Positions 1 through 6,285 of a stretch of DNA of 9,833 nt are shown here, piece by piece. Below the pieces are notes generated by a model, which made no database searches, was not told the origin of the DNA, and saw only the letters and a list, made by a program, of their open reading frames with translations. The DNA lies in NCBI GenBank assembly GCA_044370935.1, contig JBILUQ010000136.1, positions 1 through 9,833 on the forward strand, written 5' to 3'. A program made the translations under genes and the position numbers. This DNA comes from Chth-196 sp044370935. Lineage in GTDB: Bacteria > Verrucomicrobiota > Verrucomicrobiia > Chthoniobacterales > Chthoniobacteraceae. Numbering within the stretch: the stretch's first letter is position 1; each line of letters starts with the position of its first letter.

Positions 1-1330
1 TTTTTTCCAGCCAAGCTACAAACTCAGCGTATTGGCCGCGCGTGATTTCCGTTTTGTCGATCGAGAAGGATTCAAGCGTCACGTAGTTTCCAGCGCCGAC
101 GATGTAGCGACCCGCAGGAATCAAAATCTGCTCGGGTAAAGCGCGCTTTTCTTTGGATTGCACCGCAATGATTCCGGCCGCCGTCCCGAGCGCCGCAGCG
201 AGTGTCCCCATTGCGAGGAGGGTTAGTTTCTTGCGCGGTCGGTTTGGCGTTGATTCGGACGTTGGAACCGAGTCCCACTCCATTTCGACCGCTTGAATTT
301 CATTCAGAAATTCGTCCCAGGAGCGGACCGGCGCTTGATGGCTTTCCTGCGTGCGTGCCAATAAAACGCGAAGGTTTTTTGGGCAGTTTTGTGGCAGCAC
401 GGCCAAGAGCATTGATCCCAATGCTTGAATGTCGTCGGAGGCATTACGTGCTTCGTTTGGATCTGCAACCACGATATTGATCAGTCGTGAGTGGCCGTCT
501 GCCGTGAGAAGTACGTGGGAAGGGGCAAGAGTGATGTGAGGCGCTTTCAGCGCTGACAAATGGTGGAGTCCAGATGCAATAAACCGTGCCGTTCTGATGA
601 TAAGATCAGCAGTCATTTTCTGTGAACGTGCCCGAATGGAATCGAGCGTTTGAGCCTCGAGCCTTTCCGAAGTGTAGAAGACTCGTCCATCTTTCTCGCC
701 AGCCTCGTAAACTGTCAGGATTGCGGGGTGCTGAATACGCGACTTTGCGCCTGCGTCTGCGAGAAAAGCGGCGCGCAGAAGCTGGTCGTCTGCTTGCTCG
801 GGCGCCAGCACGGAGAGGAAAACTGGTCGGTTAAGCGTTGTTTGGACGGCGGCGAACAGAGTTCCCCAGGCATGAATTCCGTCCCGCCTTAAAATTTTGT
901 AATCACCGAAAGACATGCCCGTCTCGAGATCTGGTCCCCGGTTTGCCAGGGTGGCGGAGTTGTAGCGGTCGGTTTCGATTGGTACATTAAGTTTGTAGAA
1001 AGCCGTTCGGACTGCATTTTTATCAAGCGGTAGGGTAAGAACGAGGGAGTCTGACAGGTGATCCGCATACCCGCTTAGATCGTACTGGGTGATGTAGATG
1101 GTGTTCAGTTGTGGCGAGAAGGCCCTGATCGTGTCACGGAGTTGAAAGCCATCGAGATCTGTCATGAAAGCTTCACTCAGAAGCAGTTCGATCCCGCCAA
1201 GTGTTTGTGCATGCTGGACTGCAGTGGTTGCGTCAGGGGCGCAGTAAAGTTGGATGTGCGGTATGCTCGGAAGGACCGCTTGAACAGCGGGCAGCAAGCT
1301 CGAGTCCGGATCGACTAATAGGACCCTCAT
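1..1330 (-). CDS. Receiver-like / pseudokinase / TM / FGE-like fusion protein (3' end outside window)
   Basis: This frame is open from an ATG at 1330 to the window edge, 443 codons without a stop; the C-terminus is missing. Residues 1-115 look like a response-regulator receiver: acidic D7 and D9, Thr81 at the switch Ser/Thr place, but Glu53 where the phospho-acceptor Asp should be and Leu100 in place of the Lys before Pro. Residues 141-312 follow the Hanks-type Ser/Thr kinase pattern, including HPAILTVYEAGE at 201-212. However, the VAIK Lys is Ser173, the HRDLKP motif reads HITLAP (265-270), and DFG reads NIV (285-287), so catalysis is unlikely. A membrane segment spans about 369-390. From about 400 an FGE/sulfatase-modifying-factor domain begins (IPAGRYIVGAG, then SIDKTEITRGQYAEF). 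The start overlaps the upstream gene's stop as ATGA, implying translational coupling. Pkn1-like proteins are known to combine kinase and FGE-like domains; loss of key residues in both signalling domains suggests a scaffold or binding role (inference). Confidence 0.88.
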   Translation of the reverse strand, partial: MRVLLVDPDSSLLPAVQAVLPSIPHIQLYCAPDATTAVQHAQTLGGIELLLSEAFMTDLDGFQLRDTIRAFSPQLNTIYITQYDLSGYADHLSDSLVLTLPLDKNAVRTAFYKLNVPIETDRYNSATLANRGPDLETGMSFGDYKILRRDGIHAWGTLFAAVQTTLNRPVFLSVLAPEQADDQLLRAAFLADAGAKSRIQHPAILTVYEAGEKDGRVFYTSERLEAQTLDSIRARSQKMTADLIIRTARFIASGLHHLSALKAPHITLAPSHVLLTADGHSRLINIVVADPNEARNASDDIQALGSMLLAVLPQNCPKNLRVLLARTQESHQAPVRSWDEFLNEIQAVEMEWDSVPTSESTPNRPRKKLTLLAMGTLAAALGTAAGIIAVQSKEKRALPEQILIPAGRYIVGAGNYVTLESFSIDKTEITRGQYAEFVAWLEK

Positions 1331-2310
1331 GGATTGTTTTCTTTGGGCAGGATGCGGGGCGGAGGATATTGCTGTCCGAGGCGGGCGGGATCGGAGCGGA
1401 CATCCTGCAGCTTTTCCTTGTAGTAGACGCTGGCTACGTACCCGAAGTACGCACGTTGCTCGCCTGGTCGTCGGCTGTTTCCTTGACGGTATTCTACCTG
1501 AAGAATCTTAGCTGAGTGATCGCTCCAATCCGTCGCGTTTGAAGCCCATTTCCACTCAATGTCTGCATTGGTGCGTTCGACGTTTTTGCCTTGGGTTTGA
1601 TCATAAAATTGGACCTCAATGGCAACGTCTTTGGCTTCGACTTCAAGGCCATTCGCTTTGACAACTGGGATTGACAACACAAGTTGCTTTTTTGACGGCG
1701 CACTCTTTGCGGAGTCGTGAATCGAGAATTTTCCAAATTTCAGCATCGCTGTTGATTTGATCGCTGTTGGGGATGCGGATTGGTGTTCAGAGGTTGATTG
1801 TGTGCGTTTAGCTGAGACTACGTCTTCTTTGATCAATTCGAGCTGCGCTAGTTTCGCCTCTGCCGTTGCGAAATAGACGCCGGCCTGCTGGCCAAACTCA
1901 TGAATTTTTTTCCACAGGCTCAGGGCTTTTTGCGATTCCCCGAGTTTTTCATACTGAGTTGCAATCTCTGCCATCGCGAAGGGCTGTTGGGGGATCTGCG
2001 CCTCAACCTCGGTCAACGTTCTGAGCGCAATGTCGTTTCTTTGGGTTGCAACTGCGGCTCGCGCAGATTCCAACATCTCCTGCCAAGGAGCCCTGACGCT
2101 TGGATCACGCAATCGTGGCTGCGCGATGAGCCCAGCAGCCCGCAGCTGGATCGTGTCGGTGTGCTGGCTTTGAAAGTAACGGCGGAGAGGCGACTGAAAA
2201 ATCAGAGCCACAGTATCGATTGCGATCAGCGTACACAGGCACGCCAGTAGCCAGCGCCCGCTCTTGCTGGGGGGCAACGGCAACGGTGCTGGTGGGGTGA
2301 TGATCGCCAT
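1327..2310 (-). CDS. Membrane-anchored helical-repeat (TPR-like) protein, function unknown
   Basis: A 327-aa protein. A Pro-rich N-terminus (residues 5-14) precedes one hydrophobic segment at about 19-38, with no signal-peptidase site, so it is probably a membrane anchor. Residues 75-165 are helical and include a TPR-like stretch at about 110-137 (AEIATQYEKLGESQKALSLW). A Ser/Thr/Lys-rich linker (about 165-207) leads to a beta-rich domain at about 208-305 with many aromatic residues (IEWKWASNATDW, YFGYVASVYYKEKLQDVR) and a PPP-containing tail. I do not recognise a named family for the C-terminal domain. The ATG at 2310 has only a weak purine-rich stretch upstream. Its stop overlaps the start of the pseudokinase-FGE gene by 4 nt, so the two products are probably made together and may form one membrane complex. 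Function is unknown; a scaffold or envelope adaptor is a guess. Confidence 0.85.
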   Translation of the reverse strand: MAIITPPAPLPLPPSKSGRWLLACLCTLIAIDTVALIFQSPLRRYFQSQHTDTIQLRAAGLIAQPRLRDPSVRAPWQEMLESARAAVATQRNDIALRTLTEVEAQIPQQPFAMAEIATQYEKLGESQKALSLWKKIHEFGQQAGVYFATAEAKLAQLELIKEDVVSAKRTQSTSEHQSASPTAIKSTAMLKFGKFSIHDSAKSAPSKKQLVLSIPVVKANGLEVEAKDVAIEVQFYDQTQGKNVERTNADIEWKWASNATDWSDHSAKILQVEYRQGNSRRPGEQRAYFGYVASVYYKEKLQDVRSDPARLGQQYPPPRILPKENNP

Positions 2311-2424
2311 GAGCTCTTGTTGTGGGCGGTGATTATGTTTGAGCAGACCCCGTCGCTAAAGCAGGAATTGGGCTAGGGGCGGACTTTATTGGTGTTGAAT
2401 TGCTGGGAGGGAATGCAAACGGCC
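2311..2424. other. Short gap between the LAB_N gene and the membrane TPR-like gene
   Basis: This is 114 nt with no ORF I can support. It must carry the ribosome-binding region of the 327-aa gene; only a weak AAGAG lies just before that ATG. I see no convincing sigma-70-like promoter, so I cannot say whether the downstream pair has its own promoter or is read from the LAB_N promoter. Confidence 0.4.
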
Positions 2425-2439
2425 TCAGTCTGACTGAGG
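2423..2439 (-). terminator. Perfect hairpin at the end of the LAB_N gene
   Basis: CCTCAGT and ACTGAGG form a perfect 7-bp stem with a 3-nt CTG loop, and the stem spans the LAB_N stop codon at 2425-2427. There is no T-run on the minus strand after it, so it is not a canonical intrinsic terminator. It could be an mRNA 3'-end stabiliser or attenuator between this gene and the 327-aa gene that begins 114 nt downstream, or chance. Confidence 0.25.
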
Positions 2440-2793
2440 GGGCAGGGGGGGGGAGGATGCGCGGTTCCCGTCGCGGTATCTAAAATATAAGTTTCTTATA
2501 TAAATCGGAAGGGGAAGTAGGTTTTGTACAATTCCTACAGAATCTTTTCGATAGATTGCAAAATAGCTAAGGCTTAGGAGGCAGCCGAGAAGGCTACACT
2601 CCCAGAAGCCGAAGGGGATAACACTTTTCTTCGCCCGCTCGGACGCAATTCCTTGGAGCAGAAACCGGAGGCCAAATATGGCACTGCCGGAGAGGCCGAT
2701 GATCTTCCATGTGTTGATTTCCAGTGGGTTAAACTCGAATCCGAGAAGCTTGTTAGCGAGGATGGTGTTTGAGATGTTGATGGGAACGCTCAT
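2425..2793 (-). CDS. Small membrane protein, lipid-A-disaccharide-synthase N-terminal domain family (LAB_N)
   Basis: A 122-aa protein with three likely membrane segments (about 29-50, 60-82 and 86-104). The motif order fits the LAB_N family (COG3952 type): a Trp/Gly-rich first helix, RFLLQ at 43-47, SERAKKSVIP at 51-60, FW at 63-64, then a short RKD loop at 82-84 and IYIRNLY at 97-103. Members occur as the N-terminal part of some LpxB proteins, or alone beside lipid or glycosyl-transfer genes; the biochemical role of the stand-alone form is not settled. Here it stands alone, with no LpxB or glycosyltransferase in the window. The gene is noticeably more AT-rich than its neighbours around 2480-2580. 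Its last codons contain a run of nine C (nine G on the plus strand, 2445-2453), giving a Pro-rich tail. The ATG at 2793 has no clear Shine-Dalgarno sequence. Family assignment is fairly secure. Confidence 0.85.
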   Translation of the reverse strand: MSVPINISNTILANKLLGFEFNPLEINTWKIIGLSGSAIFGLRFLLQGIASERAKKSVIPFGFWECSLLGCLLSLSYFAIYRKDSVGIVQNLLPLPIYIRNLYFRYRDGNRASSPPLPPQSD

Positions 2794-2892
2794 TGTTGGC
2801 TTTCAGGTATGATAAGTTCTTTGGATGGGAGTTGAGAAAAAAACGTGGCAGGTGCGGCATTTGCTGTGTTGACTGGTTGAAATCTCAGTTTT
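2794..2892. promoter_or_regulatory. Divergent intergenic region between the two arms
   Basis: This 99-nt gap separates the ATG of the minus-strand LAB_N gene (2793) from the ATG of the plus-strand cyclase gene (2893). Any promoters for both directions most likely lie here or extend slightly into the genes. On the minus strand TATCAT (2814-2809) is a possible -10 element, but the hexamer 17 nt upstream (TCTCAA) is a poor -35. Neither start has a good Shine-Dalgarno sequence. A regulator binding here could act on both arms. Confidence 0.45.
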
Positions 2893-5115
2893 ATGACGCT
2901 AAATAAGTTTATTCGGAAAGCTAACTCTTACCTCCGCGAGGCAAGAAAGCATCGCAAGTGGGTGATTCTGGGCATGGCCGCAATATCGCTCGCGATCAGT
3001 TACGTGTTGGCTAACGGGCTCGTCATCGGAAATAACGGGATAATCCCCCCGTCAGAGATGATCAACAAGATGGAAGGAAATTCCATCGATAAGCGATTTT
3101 TGAAGCGGAATGCGAATCCTCTCAAGGCCCATCCCAGCACCGCGTTGGTTGGGATTAACACTTCATCATTGGACCAAGGGCAGATTGCCTCGCTTCTTGA
3201 GACTGCGGAAAAAGAGGAAGAGGAGCGTAAAGCTGCGGGTAAGACTCAGGCGGTCCCCTACGTGGAGGCCCTCAAGTTGATGACCTCGGGAATCTTTCCG
3301 CTTCCACGGAAGGTTTACCCCTATGCAATTGAGAGATTGTTTGAGCTGGGGGCAAAAGTCGTCGCAATCGACGTGCTTTTCGTCGCGACACGTGAGGGAG
3401 ATGAGGATTTCGCGGCAGTCCTAAAAAAGCACGCAGGTAAAGTTGTTTTAGCCTCCAGTAAGAACATACAGACCGACGATGATGGGAACAGCACTGTCCA
3501 GATCCTACGCCCCAACGAAACTCTGATCGGCGGATTGGGGGAAGACGGGGTTGGGTACGCGTTTTTTAAACCGGATTCCGATGGCGTAGTGCGCCGGGTT
3601 GACCGCATGACATCGCAGATGAAAGAGAGTGGGTTCGAGCATCTGGCCGGCGCGGATGATTGGACACGCTTTTCTCCTGCTGCGGTTGCAAAGCTAACTG
3701 GAGAACCTGTTGTGCAGAGCCATGAGTTCATCAATTATCGTGGCGCCGCGGGAACTCACATGGTTTTCCCGATCGAAGAACTCTTTGTCGACCGTTTCGT
3801 GCAGAGCGATCCTCGGTATCAGGGAGGGCAGGTTTTTAAGGACAAAATCGTGTTCATCGGGCCTATCTCTGAAACTTTTCATGACGAGCACCCCACGCCG
3901 CTTGGAACTCAACCCGGGGTTGAGATTCACCAGCACTATGCAGATTCCTTGCTCGATAAGCTGAGCATTCATGAGTTTCCTCAAAACAAAGAAATGCTCC
4001 TGTGGGCCGGCATGATTTTGCTCGCAGCAGTCCTTGCGGTTTCCATCGAGAGTGTATTAACCCGCGTGGCCTGCGGAGTCGCAGCTGCGGGAGGATACTG
4101 GTACGGTGCTTACTACTGCTTTGCCGACCTACGGATTGTGATTCCAACGGTCTTGCCACTGTTCTCGTTCGTGTCGGTGGGTGGCTTCATCACTCTCTTT
4201 GACTTCGCCGTGGAGCAGCTCGAAAGGGCTCACGTTAAGGGGGTGCTTGATAAATACGTATCCAGCAACGTGGCGAATTTGGTCGTCAATCAAGGTGATT
4301 CATTTGAGCAGGCGTTGCGCGGTGTGACAAAGCCGGTCAGTGTTCTCTTTTCGGATATTCGTGGATTCACAACCCTCTCTGAATCTCGTTCGCCAGAGAC
4401 CTTGGTTTCTCAGCTCAATGAATATTTCCTGCAGATGGTCGACAAGGTGTTGATCGAAGGCGGGACTCTCCAAAAGTTCATCGGCGACGCGATCATGGCT
4501 GTGTGGGGAGACACGCATTCGATGGGACTAACTCAGGACTGCTCGCATGCGATGAGGGCTGCACTTAAGATGCGCACTGCTTTGGCAGAGCTTAACGCAG
4601 GTTGGGCCGGCAGGGATGACAGGCTTGAGCTAAGTATTGGAGTGGGGATCAATCACGGAACGGTGGTCGTTGGGGAGTTGGGGCATCCGCAGCGCATGGA
4701 GTTCACGGTTTTGGGCGACGGGGTGAATCTGGCTGCTCGCTTGGAAAGCGCCACCAAGCAGTTCGGATGTGACATCCTCGTTGGTGAAACCGCATACGCT
4801 CTGACGAAGGATGCATTCGTTTTTCGGCGGGTGGATCGGGCGGTTTTCAAAGGAAAGACGCAGCCGATTCATGTGTTCACACCGCTGGGAGAGGTCGGGA
4901 TGCCGGTTCCAGGGTGGTTGACCGGCTATCACGATGCATTGGACCTCTTCTATGATCAAAAATTTGAACAGGCCAAGCAGAAGTTTGGTGAGGTGAATGC
5001 TGAAATGGGTGGCGATGATTACCTGTGCCAGATGTACAAGAAGCGCTGTGATCACTTCATTGGGGAGCCTCCTGCTGCCGATTGGGATGGGCGTTGGGTT
5101 TTGTCCGAAAAATAG
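2893..5115 (+). CDS. CHASE2-domain membrane adenylate cyclase (class III)
   Basis: A 740-aa sensor enzyme predicted to convert ATP to cAMP. The order is: one N-terminal membrane helix at about 22-45; a periplasmic CHASE2 sensor at about 75-360 (GAKVVAIDVLF at 153-163, FKDKIVFIGP at 315-324, GVEIHQHYADSLL at 342-354); three closely spaced membrane helices at about 367-387, 390-410 and 413-437; then a class III cyclase domain at about 478-665. Both metal-binding Asp residues are present (D488 in FSDIRGFTTL, D532 in FIGDAIMAVWG). K528 is at the adenine-selecting position, and N612 and R616 are the transition-state pair in GDGVNLAARLE. The partner adenine-selecting position is Thr605 (FTVLGD) rather than Asp, as in class IIIb cyclases. 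The C-terminus (about 675-740) is a short helical tail ending DWDGRWVLSEK, common behind such cyclases. All key residues are intact, so it should be active. CHASE2 ligands are largely unknown. It is the first gene of a probable three-gene operon. Confidence 0.95.
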   Translation: MTLNKFIRKANSYLREARKHRKWVILGMAAISLAISYVLANGLVIGNNGIIPPSEMINKMEGNSIDKRFLKRNANPLKAHPSTALVGINTSSLDQGQIASLLETAEKEEEERKAAGKTQAVPYVEALKLMTSGIFPLPRKVYPYAIERLFELGAKVVAIDVLFVATREGDEDFAAVLKKHAGKVVLASSKNIQTDDDGNSTVQILRPNETLIGGLGEDGVGYAFFKPDSDGVVRRVDRMTSQMKESGFEHLAGADDWTRFSPAAVAKLTGEPVVQSHEFINYRGAAGTHMVFPIEELFVDRFVQSDPRYQGGQVFKDKIVFIGPISETFHDEHPTPLGTQPGVEIHQHYADSLLDKLSIHEFPQNKEMLLWAGMILLAAVLAVSIESVLTRVACGVAAAGGYWYGAYYCFADLRIVIPTVLPLFSFVSVGGFITLFDFAVEQLERAHVKGVLDKYVSSNVANLVVNQGDSFEQALRGVTKPVSVLFSDIRGFTTLSESRSPETLVSQLNEYFLQMVDKVLIEGGTLQKFIGDAIMAVWGDTHSMGLTQDCSHAMRAALKMRTALAELNAGWAGRDDRLELSIGVGINHGTVVVGELGHPQRMEFTVLGDGVNLAARLESATKQFGCDILVGETAYALTKDAFVFRRVDRAVFKGKTQPIHVFTPLGEVGMPVPGWLTGYHDALDLFYDQKFEQAKQKFGEVNAEMGGDDYLCQMYKKRCDHFIGEPPAADWDGRWVLSEK

Positions 5116-5128
5116 GCTTTTTCATTGC

Positions 5129-6268
5129 ATGCAATCAAAACTCCTGCAAATGAAGGGCTTAATTAACCGTCGGGTGCGTTTTAGATCAGGTGCGACTCTG
5201 ATTGTCGGCATGCAGTGCGCTACTTTATGGGCTCAATCCCCCAATCAAGCGGCGAATGTCACCAACGCGATGATTCGGCAAACGGAATCGATGAAGGCGG
5301 CCGATGCCCTCAAAAGCCAAGTGCCCGCGCAGAAACCCGAGGAGGAGGTGGCTCCCGAAACGTATCCCGGCGAGTCTGAAGACTTGGGGCCTCAGGTTTT
5401 GCTTAAGCAAAAAAAGAAGAGGGATCCGTTGTTCGAATTCTCGTCCGACACGATGTTCATGTGGACCAGCAACGCCTTGACTGCGGGCTTGGATGATCCG
5501 AACAATCCCCCGAAGCGGACGCCGATTGTATCTGAAACACTTTCGCTCGCCTTTGCACCCAAAGCATGGGATGTGGGCGCCGGAAAATTATCGCTGAGGA
5601 CCGGGTATCGGCATACTTTGTGGATCTACGACATAAAATCAGCCAACAGCACTCAACTCAATTTAAACAACTTTCAAGCCAGTACCGTCTTTTCAAACCT
5701 TCGTTATGTTTTCGCAGAAAACTGGGCTGTATCCCTCGGGGTGGATTACACTCGGGTTCTCAATCAGGAATTGAGTCCAGTGCTTCCGAACTGGAAAATT
5801 AAAAATTTCTGGGAGGATCACTGGAGAGAAGTTTACACTGACATAAACCCTAACTGGTCGTTGGAGAGATCCATCAGTCTCGGTGAGAAGGCGGGATTGT
5901 CATTGAGTTATTCCGGCGGTTTTCATTTCTCAAAAAGCGGTGGTGGCGCGGGCCTTAGGGACCTCGACAAGCTGGACAATGCGTTGTCCGTTGGAATTGC
6001 GTATATGCCGTGGCAGCAGTTGATGCTGCAGCCGAACATCAGATTGCTTAACTCTTATTTCACTAGGAATTTGAGCGCCAGTAATCCTGGAGAGCATCGG
6101 CGTACCAACTCTTTGGCGCCCGGGTTCAGCATGATGTGGATGCCGAAGCCAGCAGTCTCGATCAGGCTCTGCGCGGCCGCTGATTTTTTCCGCTCAAACG
6201 ATACGGATCAACCCAGTTACAACAAACACGACTTCAGCGTCGGCGTGACCGCAAACTTCAGATTTTAG
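5129..6268 (+). CDS. Secreted outer-membrane beta-barrel-like protein
   Basis: From the ATG at 5129 this is 379 aa; an in-frame ATG at 5150 (372 aa) is equally possible. The frame stays open back to 4997, but that start would overlap the cyclase gene by 119 nt and bury the signal peptide, so I reject it. The N-terminus is an export signal: basic residues (INRRVRFR), a hydrophobic core, and a likely cleavage after TLWA (about residue 35). Residues 36-98 are a low-complexity, Glu/Pro/Lys-rich linker. From about 100 to the end, alternating polar and hydrophobic strands with many aromatics (for example SLRTGYRHTLWIYD, WAVSLGVDYTRVL, LSVGIAYMPWQQLMLQPNIR) end in VGVTANFRF. A terminal Phe is the usual recognition signal for barrel insertion. 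The repeated two-strand layout suggests a barrel of roughly 12-14 strands (estimate). No specific transport substrate can be named. It follows the cyclase stop by 13 nt, so it is probably cotranscribed. Confidence 0.8.
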   Translation: MQSKLLQMKGLINRRVRFRSGATLIVGMQCATLWAQSPNQAANVTNAMIRQTESMKAADALKSQVPAQKPEEEVAPETYPGESEDLGPQVLLKQKKKRDPLFEFSSDTMFMWTSNALTAGLDDPNNPPKRTPIVSETLSLAFAPKAWDVGAGKLSLRTGYRHTLWIYDIKSANSTQLNLNNFQASTVFSNLRYVFAENWAVSLGVDYTRVLNQELSPVLPNWKIKNFWEDHWREVYTDINPNWSLERSISLGEKAGLSLSYSGGFHFSKSGGGAGLRDLDKLDNALSVGIAYMPWQQLMLQPNIRLLNSYFTRNLSASNPGEHRRTNSLAPGFSMMWMPKPAVSIRLCAAADFFRSNDTDQPSYNKHDFSVGVTANFRF

Positions 6269-6275
6269 TTCCCGC

Positions 6276-6280
6276 GGGAG
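6276..6280 (+). promoter_or_regulatory. Ribosome binding site of the beta-propeller gene
   Basis: GGGAG lies 5 nt before the ATG at 6286 and supports that start over the alternative frame beginning at 6290. It falls in the 17-nt gap after the barrel gene, consistent with translation as the third gene of one transcript. Confidence 0.6.
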
Positions 6281-6285
6281 TTTTT

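Noticed and set aside
2485..2501. ATATAAG-TTT-CTTATAT inverted repeat
   Set aside because: It lies in codons of the conserved IYIRNLY motif of the LAB_N protein, so coding constraint and AT-richness explain it.
2869..2897. TTGACT, 17-nt spacer, TATGAC as a sigma-70-like promoter for the cyclase
   Set aside because: Transcription would begin downstream of the cyclase ATG at 2893, and the next in-frame Met (residue 28) falls inside the first membrane helix. Probably chance.
4630..5055. 141-codon minus-strand frame opposite the cyclase domain
   Set aside because: The opposite strand encodes the cyclase active site with all key residues, so this is a shadow frame.
4997..5128. Upstream extension of the barrel-protein gene to an ATG at 4997
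   Set aside because: It lies within the last part of the cyclase gene in another frame and would put about 44 extra residues before a clear signal peptide. A start at 5129 or 5150 fits better.
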